Source: Billgrantia aerodenitrificans (lineage in GTDB: Bacteria; Pseudomonadota; Gammaproteobacteria; Pseudomonadales; Halomonadaceae). From it: a stretch of 64,000 nucleotides of DNA. Below are positions 41,569 to 50,387 of the stretch, piece by piece (the stretch's first letter is position 1; every line of letters starts with the position of its first letter). The stretch lies in the NCBI RefSeq assembly GCF_021404405.1, contig NZ_JABFTV010000012.1, forward strand, positions 114,712-178,711, in the 5' to 3' direction. The notes under the pieces are model-generated. The model saw only the letters and a program-made list of their open reading frames with translations. It searched no databases and was not told the DNA's origin. Made by a program: the position numbers and the translations under genes.

Positions 41569-42303
41569 ATGCCTCATACCGAACCGACCTTCGCGCCTGG
41601 CCGCATTCTCGTCTTCAACCTGTTGGGCGCCCTGCTGGTGTGGTCCTGGTTGTCCCCCGGCCTGATGTTCTGGACCGAGCTCGACGACGCGGTGTTCTTC
41701 GCCACCAACGCCTGGCTGACCGAGGACAACGAGACCTGGGTGCTGTTCGTGGCGGCGGTGAACAACCGCATGTTCGACGTAGTCAGCTTGATGATCCTGC
41801 TGGCGATCTACCTGTGGGCAATCAGTCGCGACCCCGACCCCACCCATCGCATGCTGCGCTGGGGAGGTATCGGCATCACCATGCTGTTGACCGCCGTCTT
41901 CTTTGCCCAGGGCTTTCGCATGGTGGTTCCCTATACTCACCCCAGCCCTACCCTGGTGTACGACAACGTGAACCTGATCACGGAAATGGTCGACTTCTCG
42001 ACCAAGGACAGCTCGGGCAGCAGCTTTCCCGGTGATCACGGCGTGAACCTGTTCCTCTTCACCGCCTTCATGTGGCGCTTCGCCGGCCTCAGGGTGATGC
42101 TGGTCAGCGCCGTTTTCGCCGTCCTGCTCAGCGCCCCGCGCATTCTCAGCGGCGCCCACTGGTTCAGCGATGTCTTCTTCGCGGCGCTGATGATCAACCT
42201 GATCGTCGCGCCCTGGATACTGCTGACGCCGGTAGGACCGGGGCTGGCGCGGGCGATCACTGCAGGACTGGTCAAGGCACGCAATGCCCTGCCAGGACGC
42301 TAA
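41569..42303 (+). CDS. PAP2-family phosphatase/phosphotransferase, LpxT-like
   Basis: A 244-residue protein with about six helices. The motifs are SFPGDHG (aspartate replaces the serine-glycine of PSGH) and R-I-L-S-G-A-H-W-F-S-D, the latter with the catalytic histidine. The FPGDH variant is seen in lipid A phosphotransferases of the LpxT type. The first K-x6-RP motif is not obvious. A role in phosphorylating lipid A or dephosphorylating undecaprenyl pyrophosphate is possible. The ribosome site is poor. Confidence 0.75.
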   Translation: MPHTEPTFAPGRILVFNLLGALLVWSWLSPGLMFWTELDDAVFFATNAWLTEDNETWVLFVAAVNNRMFDVVSLMILLAIYLWAISRDPDPTHRMLRWGGIGITMLLTAVFFAQGFRMVVPYTHPSPTLVYDNVNLITEMVDFSTKDSSGSSFPGDHGVNLFLFTAFMWRFAGLRVMLVSAVFAVLLSAPRILSGAHWFSDVFFAALMINLIVAPWILLTPVGPGLARAITAGLVKARNALPGR

Positions 42304-42326
42304 CCACTGGTCGGCGTTCGACCCAC

Positions 42327-42354
42327 AAAAAGCGCGGCCTTGGCCGCGCTTTTT
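42327..42354. terminator. Bidirectional rho-independent terminator
   Basis: AAAAAGCGCGGCC and GGCCGCGCTTTTT form a perfect stem with flanking A and T runs. It serves the PAP2 gene on plus and the META lipoprotein on minus. Confidence 0.88.
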
Positions 42355-42361
42355 CATTGCC

Positions 42362-42817
42362 TCAGTTCGCCTTGCGCCAGCCGCCCAGTACCCGCTGATC
42401 GCGGCCGAAGAACACCAGCCGGTCGTGGTCGATGAGGAAGCGGTAGGCATCCTCCATCATCCCGGTGACGCGCTTGGCGTCGTCGAGCTGAGGGCAGCCG
42501 CGACGCGTGGTGCCCAGCTCACCGAACTGGATGCGGTTGCCCCCGTCGAGATTCACCCGCCCATTGATCTGGTTGCAGCCGTCGCTGCCGGTCACACGGC
42601 CGTCGGGCGAAACGACGAAATAGGGCGTCTCGGGCATGGAGAGGCGTTCGTTGGTACCGACCAGCAGCAGGTTCCAGCGCTGCCCCACCACCGGATGGTC
42701 GCTAGAGACGCGGGGCTGATCTTGACGAGGGGGTTCGGTTGGCTTGCCGCCACATGCGGCCAGGGACATGGCCACGAGCGCCAGCAGCAGCGTTCGGCCA
42801 GGCAGAGTCTTGATCAT
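42362..42817 (-). CDS. META-domain lipoprotein (HslJ-like)
   Basis: A 151-residue lipoprotein. The signal peptide ends in the lipobox LAAC (cysteine at about residue 22). The mature part has the META fold pattern: VGQRWNLLLVG, then SDGCNQINGRV and the closing strand VFFGRDQRVLGGW. Such proteins sit in the cell envelope; HslJ in E. coli is linked to heat and novobiocin response. No specific role can be given here. Confidence 0.82.
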   Translation of the reverse strand: MIKTLPGRTLLLALVAMSLAACGGKPTEPPRQDQPRVSSDHPVVGQRWNLLLVGTNERLSMPETPYFVVSPDGRVTGSDGCNQINGRVNLDGGNRIQFGELGTTRRGCPQLDDAKRVTGMMEDAYRFLIDHDRLVFFGRDQRVLGGWRKAN

Positions 42818-42851
42818 CGAGAGATTCGTTCCTTATTCTCGTCGCGGGTTC

Positions 42852-43292
42852 TTACCAAGATCCAGAATTCGGCATAGAGGCCCAGGGCTCTCTAGCCGGC
42901 AGCGCATCGCCCTTCTGCAGCAGCTCGATGGAGATACCGTCGGGGCTGCGTACGAACGCCATGTGGCCGTCGCGGGGCGGGCGGTTGATGGTCACGCCGG
43001 CATCCTGCAGCCGCTGGCACAGGGCGTAGATATCGTCGACCCGATAGGCCAGGTGACCGAAGTTGCGCCCGCCGCCGTACTCTTCCGGGTCCCAGTTGTA
43101 GGTCAGTTCCAGCTCCGGTGCCTTGAGCTCGGCGGAGCGAGACTCGTCCTCGGGTGCCGCCAGGAACACCAGCGTGAAGCGCCCCTTCTCGTTCTCCTTG
43201 CGCCTCACCTCCTTCAACCCCAGCAGGTCGCAGTAGAACCGCAACGACGCATCCAGGTCGCTGACTCGAACCATGGTGTGCAGGTACTGCAT
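42852..43292 (-). CDS. gloA: Lactoylglutathione lyase (glyoxalase I)
   Basis: A 146-residue metalloenzyme that detoxifies methylglyoxal as its glutathione adduct. The four metal ligands are visible: H5 (MQYLH), Glu in ELELTYNWD, His in FGHLAYRVDD and Glu in GISIELLQ. The length and absence of the zinc-type insert suggest the nickel-dependent bacterial form. ATG 43292 is 20-30 bp from repeat C2, which must lie next to its promoter. Confidence 0.94.
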   Translation of the reverse strand: MQYLHTMVRVSDLDASLRFYCDLLGLKEVRRKENEKGRFTLVFLAAPEDESRSAELKAPELELTYNWDPEEYGGGRNFGHLAYRVDDIYALCQRLQDAGVTINRPPRDGHMAFVRSPDGISIELLQKGDALPAREPWASMPNSGSW

Positions 43293-43317
43293 GAGCCCTC
43301 CTAGCCAACGTTCAGCA

Positions 43318-43462
43318 AAGAAATCAGGAATACTGAACAAATCGACGAGCGAGATGAAGCGCAAGGCGCACGGAGCACAGGAACCGGAGCATATGGGGTA
43401 TATGTGAGGATTCCGAGCACCGCGCAACGCAGCGATTCGCTCGCGCAGTCATTTAGTCAGTA
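43318..43462 (-). repeat. Repeat family C, short copy C2
   Basis: The same ordered segments as C1 at 41221-41490 but on the opposite strand and without its three extra modules. The shared core includes the TATACCCCATATGCTCCGG region. The two copies flank the block PAP2-META-gloA in inverted orientation. Confidence 0.75.
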
Positions 43463-43470
43463 TTTCCTGC

Positions 43471-43962
43471 TCAGTGAGTATACTCGCTGAAGACGGCCGG
43501 CGTCCGGTCCTCATGCTGCCAGGTCAGTACGGCATAGTCGTCGTAGCGGCCGGTTTCCATGCCGGGCGAACCGTGGGGCATGCCGGGCACCGTCAGCCCT
43601 ACTACGTCAGGGCGCTCCTCGAGCAGACGCTTGATGTCGGCGGCCGGGACGTGACCTTCGATCACGTAGCCATCGATCAGCGCCGTGTGGCAGGAGGCCA
43701 GCTCCGGCGTGACGCCATGCTCGATCTTGATCGAGCGCATGTCGCGGGTCTTGTGCTGTCGCACCTCGAAGCCCGCCTCCCTGAGGTGATCGGCCCAGTC
43801 GGTGCAGCAGCCGCAGTTGGGATCCTGATACATCTCAACCACCGAGCCGGCCTGGGTGCTGGTGCCGGGGGTGAAGACCAGGTAGAGAGCCAGGGCTCCA
43901 CCGCCAAGCAGGGAGAGCGCGGTCACCTTTTTCGTCTTGCCATTCATGGGTAGGCTTTTCAT
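43471..43962 (-). CDS. DUF411 metal-binding protein
   Basis: A 163-residue exported protein. An N-terminal hydrophobic helix (about 12-32) is followed by the DUF411 core: DPNCGCCTDWADHL with the CxCC metal site, then GVTPELASCHTALIDGYVIEGHVPA and PGMPHGSPGME. DUF411 proteins are associated with copper handling. ATG 43962 follows AGGAGCC; ATG 43947 is a second option. Confidence 0.87.
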   Translation of the reverse strand: MKSLPMNGKTKKVTALSLLGGGALALYLVFTPGTSTQAGSVVEMYQDPNCGCCTDWADHLREAGFEVRQHKTRDMRSIKIEHGVTPELASCHTALIDGYVIEGHVPAADIKRLLEERPDVVGLTVPGMPHGSPGMETGRYDDYAVLTWQHEDRTPAVFSEYTH

Positions 43963-44055
43963 GCTGGGTGGCTCCTGAAGCGTTGACGCCGGATAATCGA
44001 ATCGTGACAAGCCCCCGACGGCTTGCCAATACCCACTAAGGGAAAGAGAGCGGAA

Positions 44056-44592
44056 ATGTCGCACTATTGTGATCTGGCACCGGGTCATCCATGGCATGGC
44101 CCCTACCACGAGAAGGAGTACGGCTTTCCCGTCAGGGACGACACGGCGCTGTTCGAACGCCTGATACTGGAGATCAACCAGGCGGGCCTGTCGTGGCTGA
44201 CGGTACTCAAGAAGCGCGAAGCGTTTCGTCGTGCCTTCGACAACTTCGACATTGCCAAGGTTGCCGCCTATGGCAGCGGTGAACGCGAACGCCTGCTCGG
44301 CGACGCCGGCATCATCCGCAATCGACTCAAGGTAGAGGCGGCGATACACAACGCCGGCGTCATCCTGGCACTGCGCGACGCGCACGGCAGCTTTGCGGCC
44401 TGGCTCGACCATCACCACCCGCTGACGAAAGAGGAGTGGGTCAAGCTGTTCCGCCGCACCTTCCGCTTCACCGGCCCAGAGATCGTCGGTGAGTTCCTGA
44501 TGAGCACCGGCTACCTGCCGGGCGCCCATCATGACGAGTGCCCGGTGCATCGACGCATCCTGGACTGTGGTCCGGCTTGGTACACGCGCTGA
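44056..44592 (+). CDS. tag: DNA-3-methyladenine glycosylase I
   Basis: A 178-residue base-excision enzyme removing 3-methyladenine. The TagI zinc pattern is kept: C5, the His of YHEKEYG, and H-x3-C in HHDEC near the end. The core FERLILEINQAGLSWLTVLKKRE is family-typical. ATG 44056 is chosen because it gives the N-terminal zinc cysteine its usual position. It is a monocistronic-looking gene 47 bp before the YdjM-like gene. Confidence 0.92.
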   Translation: MSHYCDLAPGHPWHGPYHEKEYGFPVRDDTALFERLILEINQAGLSWLTVLKKREAFRRAFDNFDIAKVAAYGSGERERLLGDAGIIRNRLKVEAAIHNAGVILALRDAHGSFAAWLDHHHPLTKEEWVKLFRRTFRFTGPEIVGEFLMSTGYLPGAHHDECPVHRRILDCGPAWYTR

Positions 44593-44639
44593 GGGCTAGG
44601 GCTACGCTAGATGCAGGGAAAGACTAGGAGTCCAAACGG

Positions 44640-45710
44640 ATGGATACCCTGACGCACGCCGTCCTTGGGGCGGCGGTAGGCGGCACCGTGCTGGGACGCC
44701 GGCTGGGCCGCAAGGCAGTGCTGATCGGCGCGGTCGTGACTGCCTTACCCGACCTGGACGTCTTCCTCGACTACGGCGATGCGGTACTCAACGTTACCGA
44801 GCACCGTGGCTTCAGCCATTCCGTATTCGTGCTGACCGGACTCGGCACTCTGCTGGCACTGCTTGCCCGGCGCTTCGCTCCGGCCCGCGACATCACCCTC
44901 GGCCGCTGGTGGGCATTCTTCGTCCTGAGCATGCTCTCCCACCCCCTGCTCGACGTGCTGACCACCTATGGCACCCAGCTCTGGTGGCCGCTGGATGTAC
45001 GCCCCAGCGCATGGCCGGTGGTGTTCATCATCGATCCGCTCTACACCCTGCCACTACTGGCCGCTTTCGTGATTGCTCTTGCCTCCGGCAACGGCTTCCG
45101 TGCTCCGGCCTGGGGGCTGGCAATCTCCTGCGCCTACCTGGCCTTTGCCATGCTCGCCAAAGGGGTCGTGGAGCACCGGCTCGAGCCGGTACTCGCCGAG
45201 CACGGAATCGAGGATGCGCCGCGGCTGGTGCAGCCTACCCCGTTCAACACCTTGCTGTGGCGAGCGACGATCATCGACGGCGACCGCCACTACGAAACCC
45301 TGGTGGGACTGCTCGACGGTGCCGAGGCGCCGATGCTGGAAATTTTCCACCGTGGTGCCGAGCTGGAGGAGGACGTACTGGCCTTGGAGATGGGAGAGCG
45401 CCTGGACTGGTTCGCCGGCCCCTACCTGCGCTATGAGGTTCGCCAGCGCGACGGACGGGAAACCCTGATCGCTACTGACGTGCGCCTGGGTTTCCCGGGG
45501 TTCTATGCCTTCAGCTACGCCCTGGCGACGCGTGAAGAAGGAGAGACGTGGCAGCCGCTGAAGCCGACCGAGATGCTGACGCCCGACACCCGGGTCGACA
45601 TGGCGGCACTGGGCCAGTTGGCCGCCCGCGTTTTCTCTCCCGAGGCCAGGCTTTGCACCAGCGACTTCGTTACCGACCGCTGGGTGGCGGACGTACCCGC
45701 GGCGTGCTGA
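44640..45710 (+). CDS. YdjM-like membrane-bound metal-dependent hydrolase
   Basis: A 356-residue protein. The N-terminus MDTLTHAVLGAAVGG and the histidine-rich HRGFSHSVF are the YdjM/DUF457 signature of predicted inner-membrane hydrolases. About five helices lie in residues 1-185; the C-terminal ~170 residues are soluble. E. coli YdjM is SOS-regulated; no LexA box was recognised upstream here. The substrate is unknown. Confidence 0.85.
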   Translation: MDTLTHAVLGAAVGGTVLGRRLGRKAVLIGAVVTALPDLDVFLDYGDAVLNVTEHRGFSHSVFVLTGLGTLLALLARRFAPARDITLGRWWAFFVLSMLSHPLLDVLTTYGTQLWWPLDVRPSAWPVVFIIDPLYTLPLLAAFVIALASGNGFRAPAWGLAISCAYLAFAMLAKGVVEHRLEPVLAEHGIEDAPRLVQPTPFNTLLWRATIIDGDRHYETLVGLLDGAEAPMLEIFHRGAELEEDVLALEMGERLDWFAGPYLRYEVRQRDGRETLIATDVRLGFPGFYAFSYALATREEGETWQPLKPTEMLTPDTRVDMAALGQLAARVFSPEARLCTSDFVTDRWVADVPAAC

Positions 45711-45713
45711 GCG

Positions 45714-46322
45714 TTACAGCCTCTCTACCAGCGAATCGATGGCCTGACGTGCCTCCTTGAGAGCGGCGTCGCGTAGGCCGTCGCCCATGGCGAGCCCTTC
45801 GGCATAGATCGTCGAGACGTCGGAGATACCGATCATACCCAGCATCGCCTTCAGATGCGGGGTCTGGGTGTCCTGTTCGGTACCGGCGTACTGTCCGCCG
45901 CGGGCGGCCAGGATCACGGCCCGCTTGCCCTTCACCAGGCCCACCGGACCCTGCTCGGTGTAGCGGAAGGTGGTGCCGGCGCGCATTACCCGGTCGAACC
46001 AGGCCTTGAGCTGAGACGGAATGCCGAAGTTGTACATCGGCACCGCCAGCACCAGCACGTCGTGGGCCTGGAGTTCGTCGATCAGGTCATCGGAGCGCTG
46101 AGCCAGCACCTGCTGCTCGGCAGAGCGTTCTTCGGCCGCCACCTGCCAGCTGGAGAGCTCCTCGAGCCCCAGATGGGGCAGCGAGTCGACGGCCAGGTCG
46201 CGATGGGTGATGGCGAGTTCATCGCGGCCGGCGGCACGCTCACGAAGGTGGTTGGCCAGAACATTGGACTGGCCATGCTCGCCGAGGATGGAGGAGGTAA
46301 CGAGAAGAATACGGGTAGCCAT
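45714..46322 (-). CDS. azoR: FMN-dependent NADH-azoreductase
   Basis: A 202-residue flavodoxin-fold quinone/azo reductase. FMN-binding segments are visible: TSSILGEHGQSN at the N-terminus, PMYNFGIPSQLKAWFDRV in the middle and ILAARGGQYAGTEQD. It is thought to protect against quinones. ATG 46322 follows GGGAGAT. It is convergent with the YdjM-like gene (3-bp gap). The hairpin AAGCGCATAG...GCGCTT lies in its promoter region at about 46382-46402. Confidence 0.92.
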   Translation of the reverse strand: MATRILLVTSSILGEHGQSNVLANHLRERAAGRDELAITHRDLAVDSLPHLGLEELSSWQVAAEERSAEQQVLAQRSDDLIDELQAHDVLVLAVPMYNFGIPSQLKAWFDRVMRAGTTFRYTEQGPVGLVKGKRAVILAARGGQYAGTEQDTQTPHLKAMLGMIGISDVSTIYAEGLAMGDGLRDAALKEARQAIDSLVERL

Positions 46323-46438
46323 GACGATCTCCCAGATTGGGGTAGTGTTGATCATCATGTTACGTGCAATTAATGCCATTAAAAGCGCATAGTTTTGCGC
46401 TTATCATTCGATAAAAACGAAAGTCTATCGCAGCAAAA

Positions 46439-46460
46439 GGCCCTGCCTATCGGCAGGGCC
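46439..46460 (-). terminator. Terminator of sodB
   Basis: GGCCCTGCC (46439-46447) pairs with GGCAGGGCC (46452-46460). On the minus strand it is followed by TTTTGC. It lies 60 bp after the sodB stop. Confidence 0.8.
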
Positions 46461-46520
46461 ATGCTCAACTCACACTCAGCCCAATGAATCGTCGAGCGGG
46501 AGATTATTTCGATTGCACGC

Positions 46521-47102
46521 TCAGGAGCTGAAGTTCTGGGCGACGAAGTCCCAATTCAGCACGTTCCACACGTTCTCGAGGTACTTCGGACGCGCGTTGC
46601 GGTAATCGATGTAGTAGGCATGCTCCCACACGTCGATGGTCATCAACGGGGTCTGGTCGTGGGCGATGGGGGTGTCGGCATTGCTGGTGTTGACGATGTC
46701 GACGCCGCCGTCGGCGGTCTTGATCAGCCAAGTCCAGCCGGCACCGAAGTTGGCCACGGCACTGGCATTGAAGGCGTCCTTGAACTTGTCGAAGGAGCCG
46801 AACTTGGCGTTGATTGCCTCAGCCAGGGCACCGCTGGGCTCGCCGCCCCCGTTGGGCGAGAGGCAGTGCCAGTAGAAAGTGTGGTTCCACACCTGGGCTG
46901 CCTGGTTGAACAGGCCACCGGTGGCGGATTGGATGATCTCCTCGAGGGACTTGTGGGCGTCCTCGCTGCCTTCGATCAATTCGTTGAGCTTGGTGACGTA
47001 AGCCTGGTGGTGCTTGCCGTAGTGATACTCCAGAGTCTCGGCGGAGATGTGCGGCTCGAGGGCATTCTTCTCGTAGGGCAGTGCCGGCAGTTCGAAAGTC
47101 AT
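46521..47102 (-). CDS. sodB: Superoxide dismutase [Fe]
   Basis: A 193-residue Fe-type SOD, exactly the E. coli SodB length. Metal ligands: H27 (in EYHYGKHH), H in NHTFYWH, and D/H in DVWEHAYYIDYRN. The Q in AAQVWNHTF is the Fe-type second-shell glutamine position. It destroys superoxide in the cytoplasm. ATG 47102 has AGGAGCC upstream. Confidence 0.95.
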   Translation of the reverse strand: MTFELPALPYEKNALEPHISAETLEYHYGKHHQAYVTKLNELIEGSEDAHKSLEEIIQSATGGLFNQAAQVWNHTFYWHCLSPNGGGEPSGALAEAINAKFGSFDKFKDAFNASAVANFGAGWTWLIKTADGGVDIVNTSNADTPIAHDQTPLMTIDVWEHAYYIDYRNARPKYLENVWNVLNWDFVAQNFSS

Positions 47103-47160
47103 TGTGGTGGCTCCTTGCTTGTCACGGTGAGCGGCGGGCTCGTTCAAGACAACCGGATGG

Positions 47161-47889
47161 TTAGGGTGCGATGCCCTGGCCACAGCCCCGGTACGTTTCT
47201 CCTTCGAAGGTCAGCGTGACCCTGGCCGGGAACGGCTCGCCGCTCATGTCGTCGAAGCAGGCCCGCGCTTCCAGGCGCAGCTCGAAGGGCTGATCGGTCA
47301 GGCCGCTGGAGAGCAGCACCCTGCCGCCGCCGTTGTCCATGGCGATGACTCGATAGGGCAACGTCATCTCCCGTGTCCCGTAGTCCATCGTCAGCGTCAG
47401 TTCGGGGGTGTCGTGGGCCAGGTTGACGTGCCAGCCCGGCTCATTGCCGCGACCGTGGAACATCACCCCGGGGCGCTGCTCGCGGGTCAGCGCCGAACGC
47501 GCCATGGCGGCAGTGCAGTCGAGCCGTCCGTTGGCGCTCTCCACCACGGCCTCTCCGCCCTTGTTCCAGAAGCTGAGATCGCCCTGCTGATAGCGCGCTC
47601 CGCTGGCCACCACGGCCGGCGCCAGGCGATAGCCGCCGTGGGCCGACCACAGCCGTAGCTCGCGCTCGCCGAAAGCGGTCACCAGATCCTGCTGCGGCGT
47701 GCAGCGCCAGGCTTCGAAGTGCTCGGCGCCGCCGGGAAACAGCAGCGTGGGCAGCAACGGTGCCGTGCTGGCCACCTTTGCGCCAGCGGAGCGCGGCCCG
47801 TCGACGGGAGCAGCGGCACAACCGGCCAGCAGCAGCGAAGCGGCAGCCAGCAACGCGGGGCGGAAGGAGAGAGGTAAACGAGAGATCAT
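47161..47889 (-). CDS. Lipoprotein with MliC-like domain and COG3650-like C-terminus
   Basis: A 242-residue lipoprotein with lipobox LAGC. The first mature domain (about 55-130) resembles MliC, the membrane-bound inhibitor of c-type lysozyme (EAWRCTPQQDL... AYRLAP-like strand pattern). The C-terminal half has MTLPYRVIAMDNGG, ACFDDMSGEPFPARVTLTFEG and YRGCG, the COG3650 pattern. Together they suggest an envelope protein guarding against lysozyme or binding a ligand. The functional claim is inference. Confidence 0.72.
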   Translation of the reverse strand: MISRLPLSFRPALLAAASLLLAGCAAAPVDGPRSAGAKVASTAPLLPTLLFPGGAEHFEAWRCTPQQDLVTAFGERELRLWSAHGGYRLAPAVVASGARYQQGDLSFWNKGGEAVVESANGRLDCTAAMARSALTREQRPGVMFHGRGNEPGWHVNLAHDTPELTLTMDYGTREMTLPYRVIAMDNGGGRVLLSSGLTDQPFELRLEARACFDDMSGEPFPARVTLTFEGETYRGCGQGIAP

Positions 47890-47924
47890 GACGATTCCTT
47901 GGGCATAGCGAACCGGCACAGCAT

Positions 47925-47960
47925 AACAGGCACCGGGCCGTGACGGCCCGATACCTGTTT
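47925..47960. terminator. Hairpin between metE and the lipoprotein gene
   Basis: CGGGCCG-TGA-CGGCCCG (47934-47950), extended by AACAGG/CCTGTT outside, forms a long stem. T-run is short. It lies just after the metE stop, on the metE side. Confidence 0.5.
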
Positions 47961-47991
47961 CACGCACTGCGAACGCAGCGCAGCGGCGCCT

Positions 47992-50289
47992 TCAGCCGTG
48001 GCGGCGACGCAGCTCGCGAGCCGCCGCGACCATGTTGGCCAGGGCCGGCTCAACCTCGGCCCAGCCGCGGGTCTTGAGGCCGCAATCGGGGTTGACCCAC
48101 AGCCGCTCGACGGGAATCCGCTCTGCCGCCTTCTCCATCAACTGCACCATCCACGCCACGTCAGGCACGTTGGGCGAGTGGATGTCGTAGACGCCCGGGC
48201 CGATCTCGTTGGGATAGGCGAAGTCCTGGAAGGCGTCGAGCAGCTCCATGTTCGAACGCGAGGTCTCGATGGTGATGACGTCGGCATCCAGTGCGGCAAT
48301 GGCCGCGATGATGTCATTGAACTCCGAATAGCACATGTGAGTGTGGATCTGGGTGGTGTCGCGCGCCACCGAGGCGGTCAGGCGAAAGCACTCCACGGCC
48401 CAGTCGAGGTAGGCTTGCCATTCACCCTGGCGCAGCGGCAATCCCTCGCGCAGCGCCGGTTCGTCGATCTGGATCGCCGGGATGCCGGCGGCCTCAAGGT
48501 CGGCCACCTCGTCGCGCAGGGCCAGGGCGATCTGGCGACAGGTCACCTCGCGCGGCTGGTCATCACGCACGAAAGCCCACTGCAGCATGGTCACAGGTCC
48601 CGTGAGCATGCCCTTCATCGGCCGCTGGGTGAGCGACTGGGCATAGCGGCTCCAGGCCACCGTCATCGCCGCCGGGCGGCTCACGTCGCCGACGATGACC
48701 GGCGGTTTGACGCAGCGCGAGCCATAGCTCTGCACCCAGCCGTTGCGGGTGAAGGCGTAGCCGTCGAGCTGCTCGCCGAAGTACTCGACCATGTCGTTGC
48801 GCTCGGCTTCGCCGTGCACCAGCATGTCGATTCCGTAGGCTTCCTGACGCCGTACGGCATCGGCGATCTCGTCGCGCATCTGCGCTTCGTAGGCGTCATG
48901 ACCCAGCTCGCCGTTCTTGAAGGCGCGCCGGGCGGCGCGGATCTCCGCGGTCTGCGGAAAGGAGCCGATGGTGGTGGTGGGAAACAGCGGCAGGTCCAGC
49001 GCGCGCCGCTGGGCTCGGGCCCTGACCGGATAGGGGTTGTCGCGTGAGAGCTCGGCATCACCGACGCCGGCCAGACGCTGAGCGACCTCGGGCCGGTGCA
49101 GCCTTGGCGAGGCGCGCCGGGCATCCAGTGCCGCCGTGGCAGCGGTAACCCGGGCACGATCCTCGTCAGTGGCACGATTGCCGAGCAGGCGCGCCAGGGT
49201 CACGGTTTCGTCGAGCTTCTGGCGAGCGAAGGCGAGCCAGCTCTTGAGCTCCTCGTCGAGCGTCGTCTCCGCCGCCAGGTCCACCGGCACGTGCAGCAGC
49301 GAACAGGAGGGCGCCAGCCACAGCCGCTCGCCGAGGCGCATGCGGGCATTGGCCAGGCGCTCGTGCAGAACCGCCAGATCGGCGCGCCAGATGTTGCGGC
49401 CGTCGATGGCGCCCACCGACAGCACCTTGTAGCCCGGCAGATTGTCGAGCACCGCTGTGAGCTGCTCGGGAGCACGCACCGTATCGATGTGCAGGCCATC
49501 CACCGGCAGACTCGCGGCCAGGCGCAGGTTGTCGCCGAGGCCACCGAAGTAGGTGGCCACCAGCAGCTTGACCGGGGCGGCGCGCAGGCTGCTGTAGGCG
49601 AACTCATAGGCATTGCGCCATTCGATCGGCAGGTCCTGCACCAGCGCCGGCTCGTCCAGCTGCACCCACTCCACGCCCTGTTCGGCCAGCCGCGCGAGTA
49701 TCTCGCCGTAGACCGGCAGCAGCGCTGGCAGCAGGCTCAGGCGGTCGAAGTCGGCCTCACGCCCCTTGCCCAGCCACAGCCAGGTCAGCGGACCGGTGAG
49801 TACCACCTTGGCCGGGTGTCCCGCAGCATGCGCCTCTGCTACCTCGTCGAACAGCCGCGTGCCGGCGAGCTTGAACGTCTGCCCCGCATGTAGCTCCGGC
49901 ACCAGGTAGTGATAGTTGGTATCGAAGTATTTGGTCATCTCGCAGGCGGCAGCCGGCGCCCCACTGGGCGCCCGCCCACGGGCCATACGGAACTGGGTGT
50001 CGAGCTCGACCTCGCCGCGAGCGACCTCCGCCTCGGCGGCAAAGCGCGCCGGTACGGCCCCCACCATGGCGCTGACGTTGAGTACCTGGTCGTAGAAGGC
50101 GAAGTCGCCCACCGTGACCAGATCGAGGCCGGCATCGCGCTGCGCCTGCCAGTGGCGTGCCCGTAGCTCTCGACCCACAGCCTCGAGAGCGTCCCGGCCC
50201 AGCTCGCCACGCCAGTAGGCCTCGACAGCCCGCTTGAGCTCGCGGTCGGCGCCGATTCGCGGATAGCCAAGCACATGAGCTAATGTCAT
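47992..50289 (-). CDS. metE: Cobalamin-independent methionine synthase
   Basis: A 765-residue enzyme that transfers a methyl group from methyltetrahydropteroyl-triglutamate to homocysteine. The two-barrel layout is present; the zinc ligands lie in HTHMCYSEF (H, C), plus the late Cys in NPDCGLKTR and Glu. The N-terminus LGYPRIGADRELKRA is typical. It is divergent from metR with a 97-bp gap, the classical arrangement in which MetR controls metE. Confidence 0.96.
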   Translation of the reverse strand: MTLAHVLGYPRIGADRELKRAVEAYWRGELGRDALEAVGRELRARHWQAQRDAGLDLVTVGDFAFYDQVLNVSAMVGAVPARFAAEAEVARGEVELDTQFRMARGRAPSGAPAAACEMTKYFDTNYHYLVPELHAGQTFKLAGTRLFDEVAEAHAAGHPAKVVLTGPLTWLWLGKGREADFDRLSLLPALLPVYGEILARLAEQGVEWVQLDEPALVQDLPIEWRNAYEFAYSSLRAAPVKLLVATYFGGLGDNLRLAASLPVDGLHIDTVRAPEQLTAVLDNLPGYKVLSVGAIDGRNIWRADLAVLHERLANARMRLGERLWLAPSCSLLHVPVDLAAETTLDEELKSWLAFARQKLDETVTLARLLGNRATDEDRARVTAATAALDARRASPRLHRPEVAQRLAGVGDAELSRDNPYPVRARAQRRALDLPLFPTTTIGSFPQTAEIRAARRAFKNGELGHDAYEAQMRDEIADAVRRQEAYGIDMLVHGEAERNDMVEYFGEQLDGYAFTRNGWVQSYGSRCVKPPVIVGDVSRPAAMTVAWSRYAQSLTQRPMKGMLTGPVTMLQWAFVRDDQPREVTCRQIALALRDEVADLEAAGIPAIQIDEPALREGLPLRQGEWQAYLDWAVECFRLTASVARDTTQIHTHMCYSEFNDIIAAIAALDADVITIETSRSNMELLDAFQDFAYPNEIGPGVYDIHSPNVPDVAWMVQLMEKAAERIPVERLWVNPDCGLKTRGWAEVEPALANMVAAARELRRRHG

Positions 50290-50337
50290 GATGAAACCCT
50301 CTACGCATGAATGTTGCGGTAGAGTCTCGCTGGCACA

Positions 50338-50387
50338 TGAAATTGAATCAAACTAAATAAATTAACCCAGAACATGAAAGAAGCTCA
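50338..50387. promoter_or_regulatory. Two candidate MetR sites between metE and metR
   Basis: TGAA-ATTGA-ATCA (50338-50350) and TGAA-AGAAG-CTCA (50375-50387) each match TGAA-N5-TTCA with one mismatch. The region is AT-rich compared with its surroundings. Confidence 0.4.

Noticed and set aside
44640..45710. SOS control of the YdjM-like gene
   Set aside because: No CTGT-N8-ACAG LexA box was found immediately upstream.
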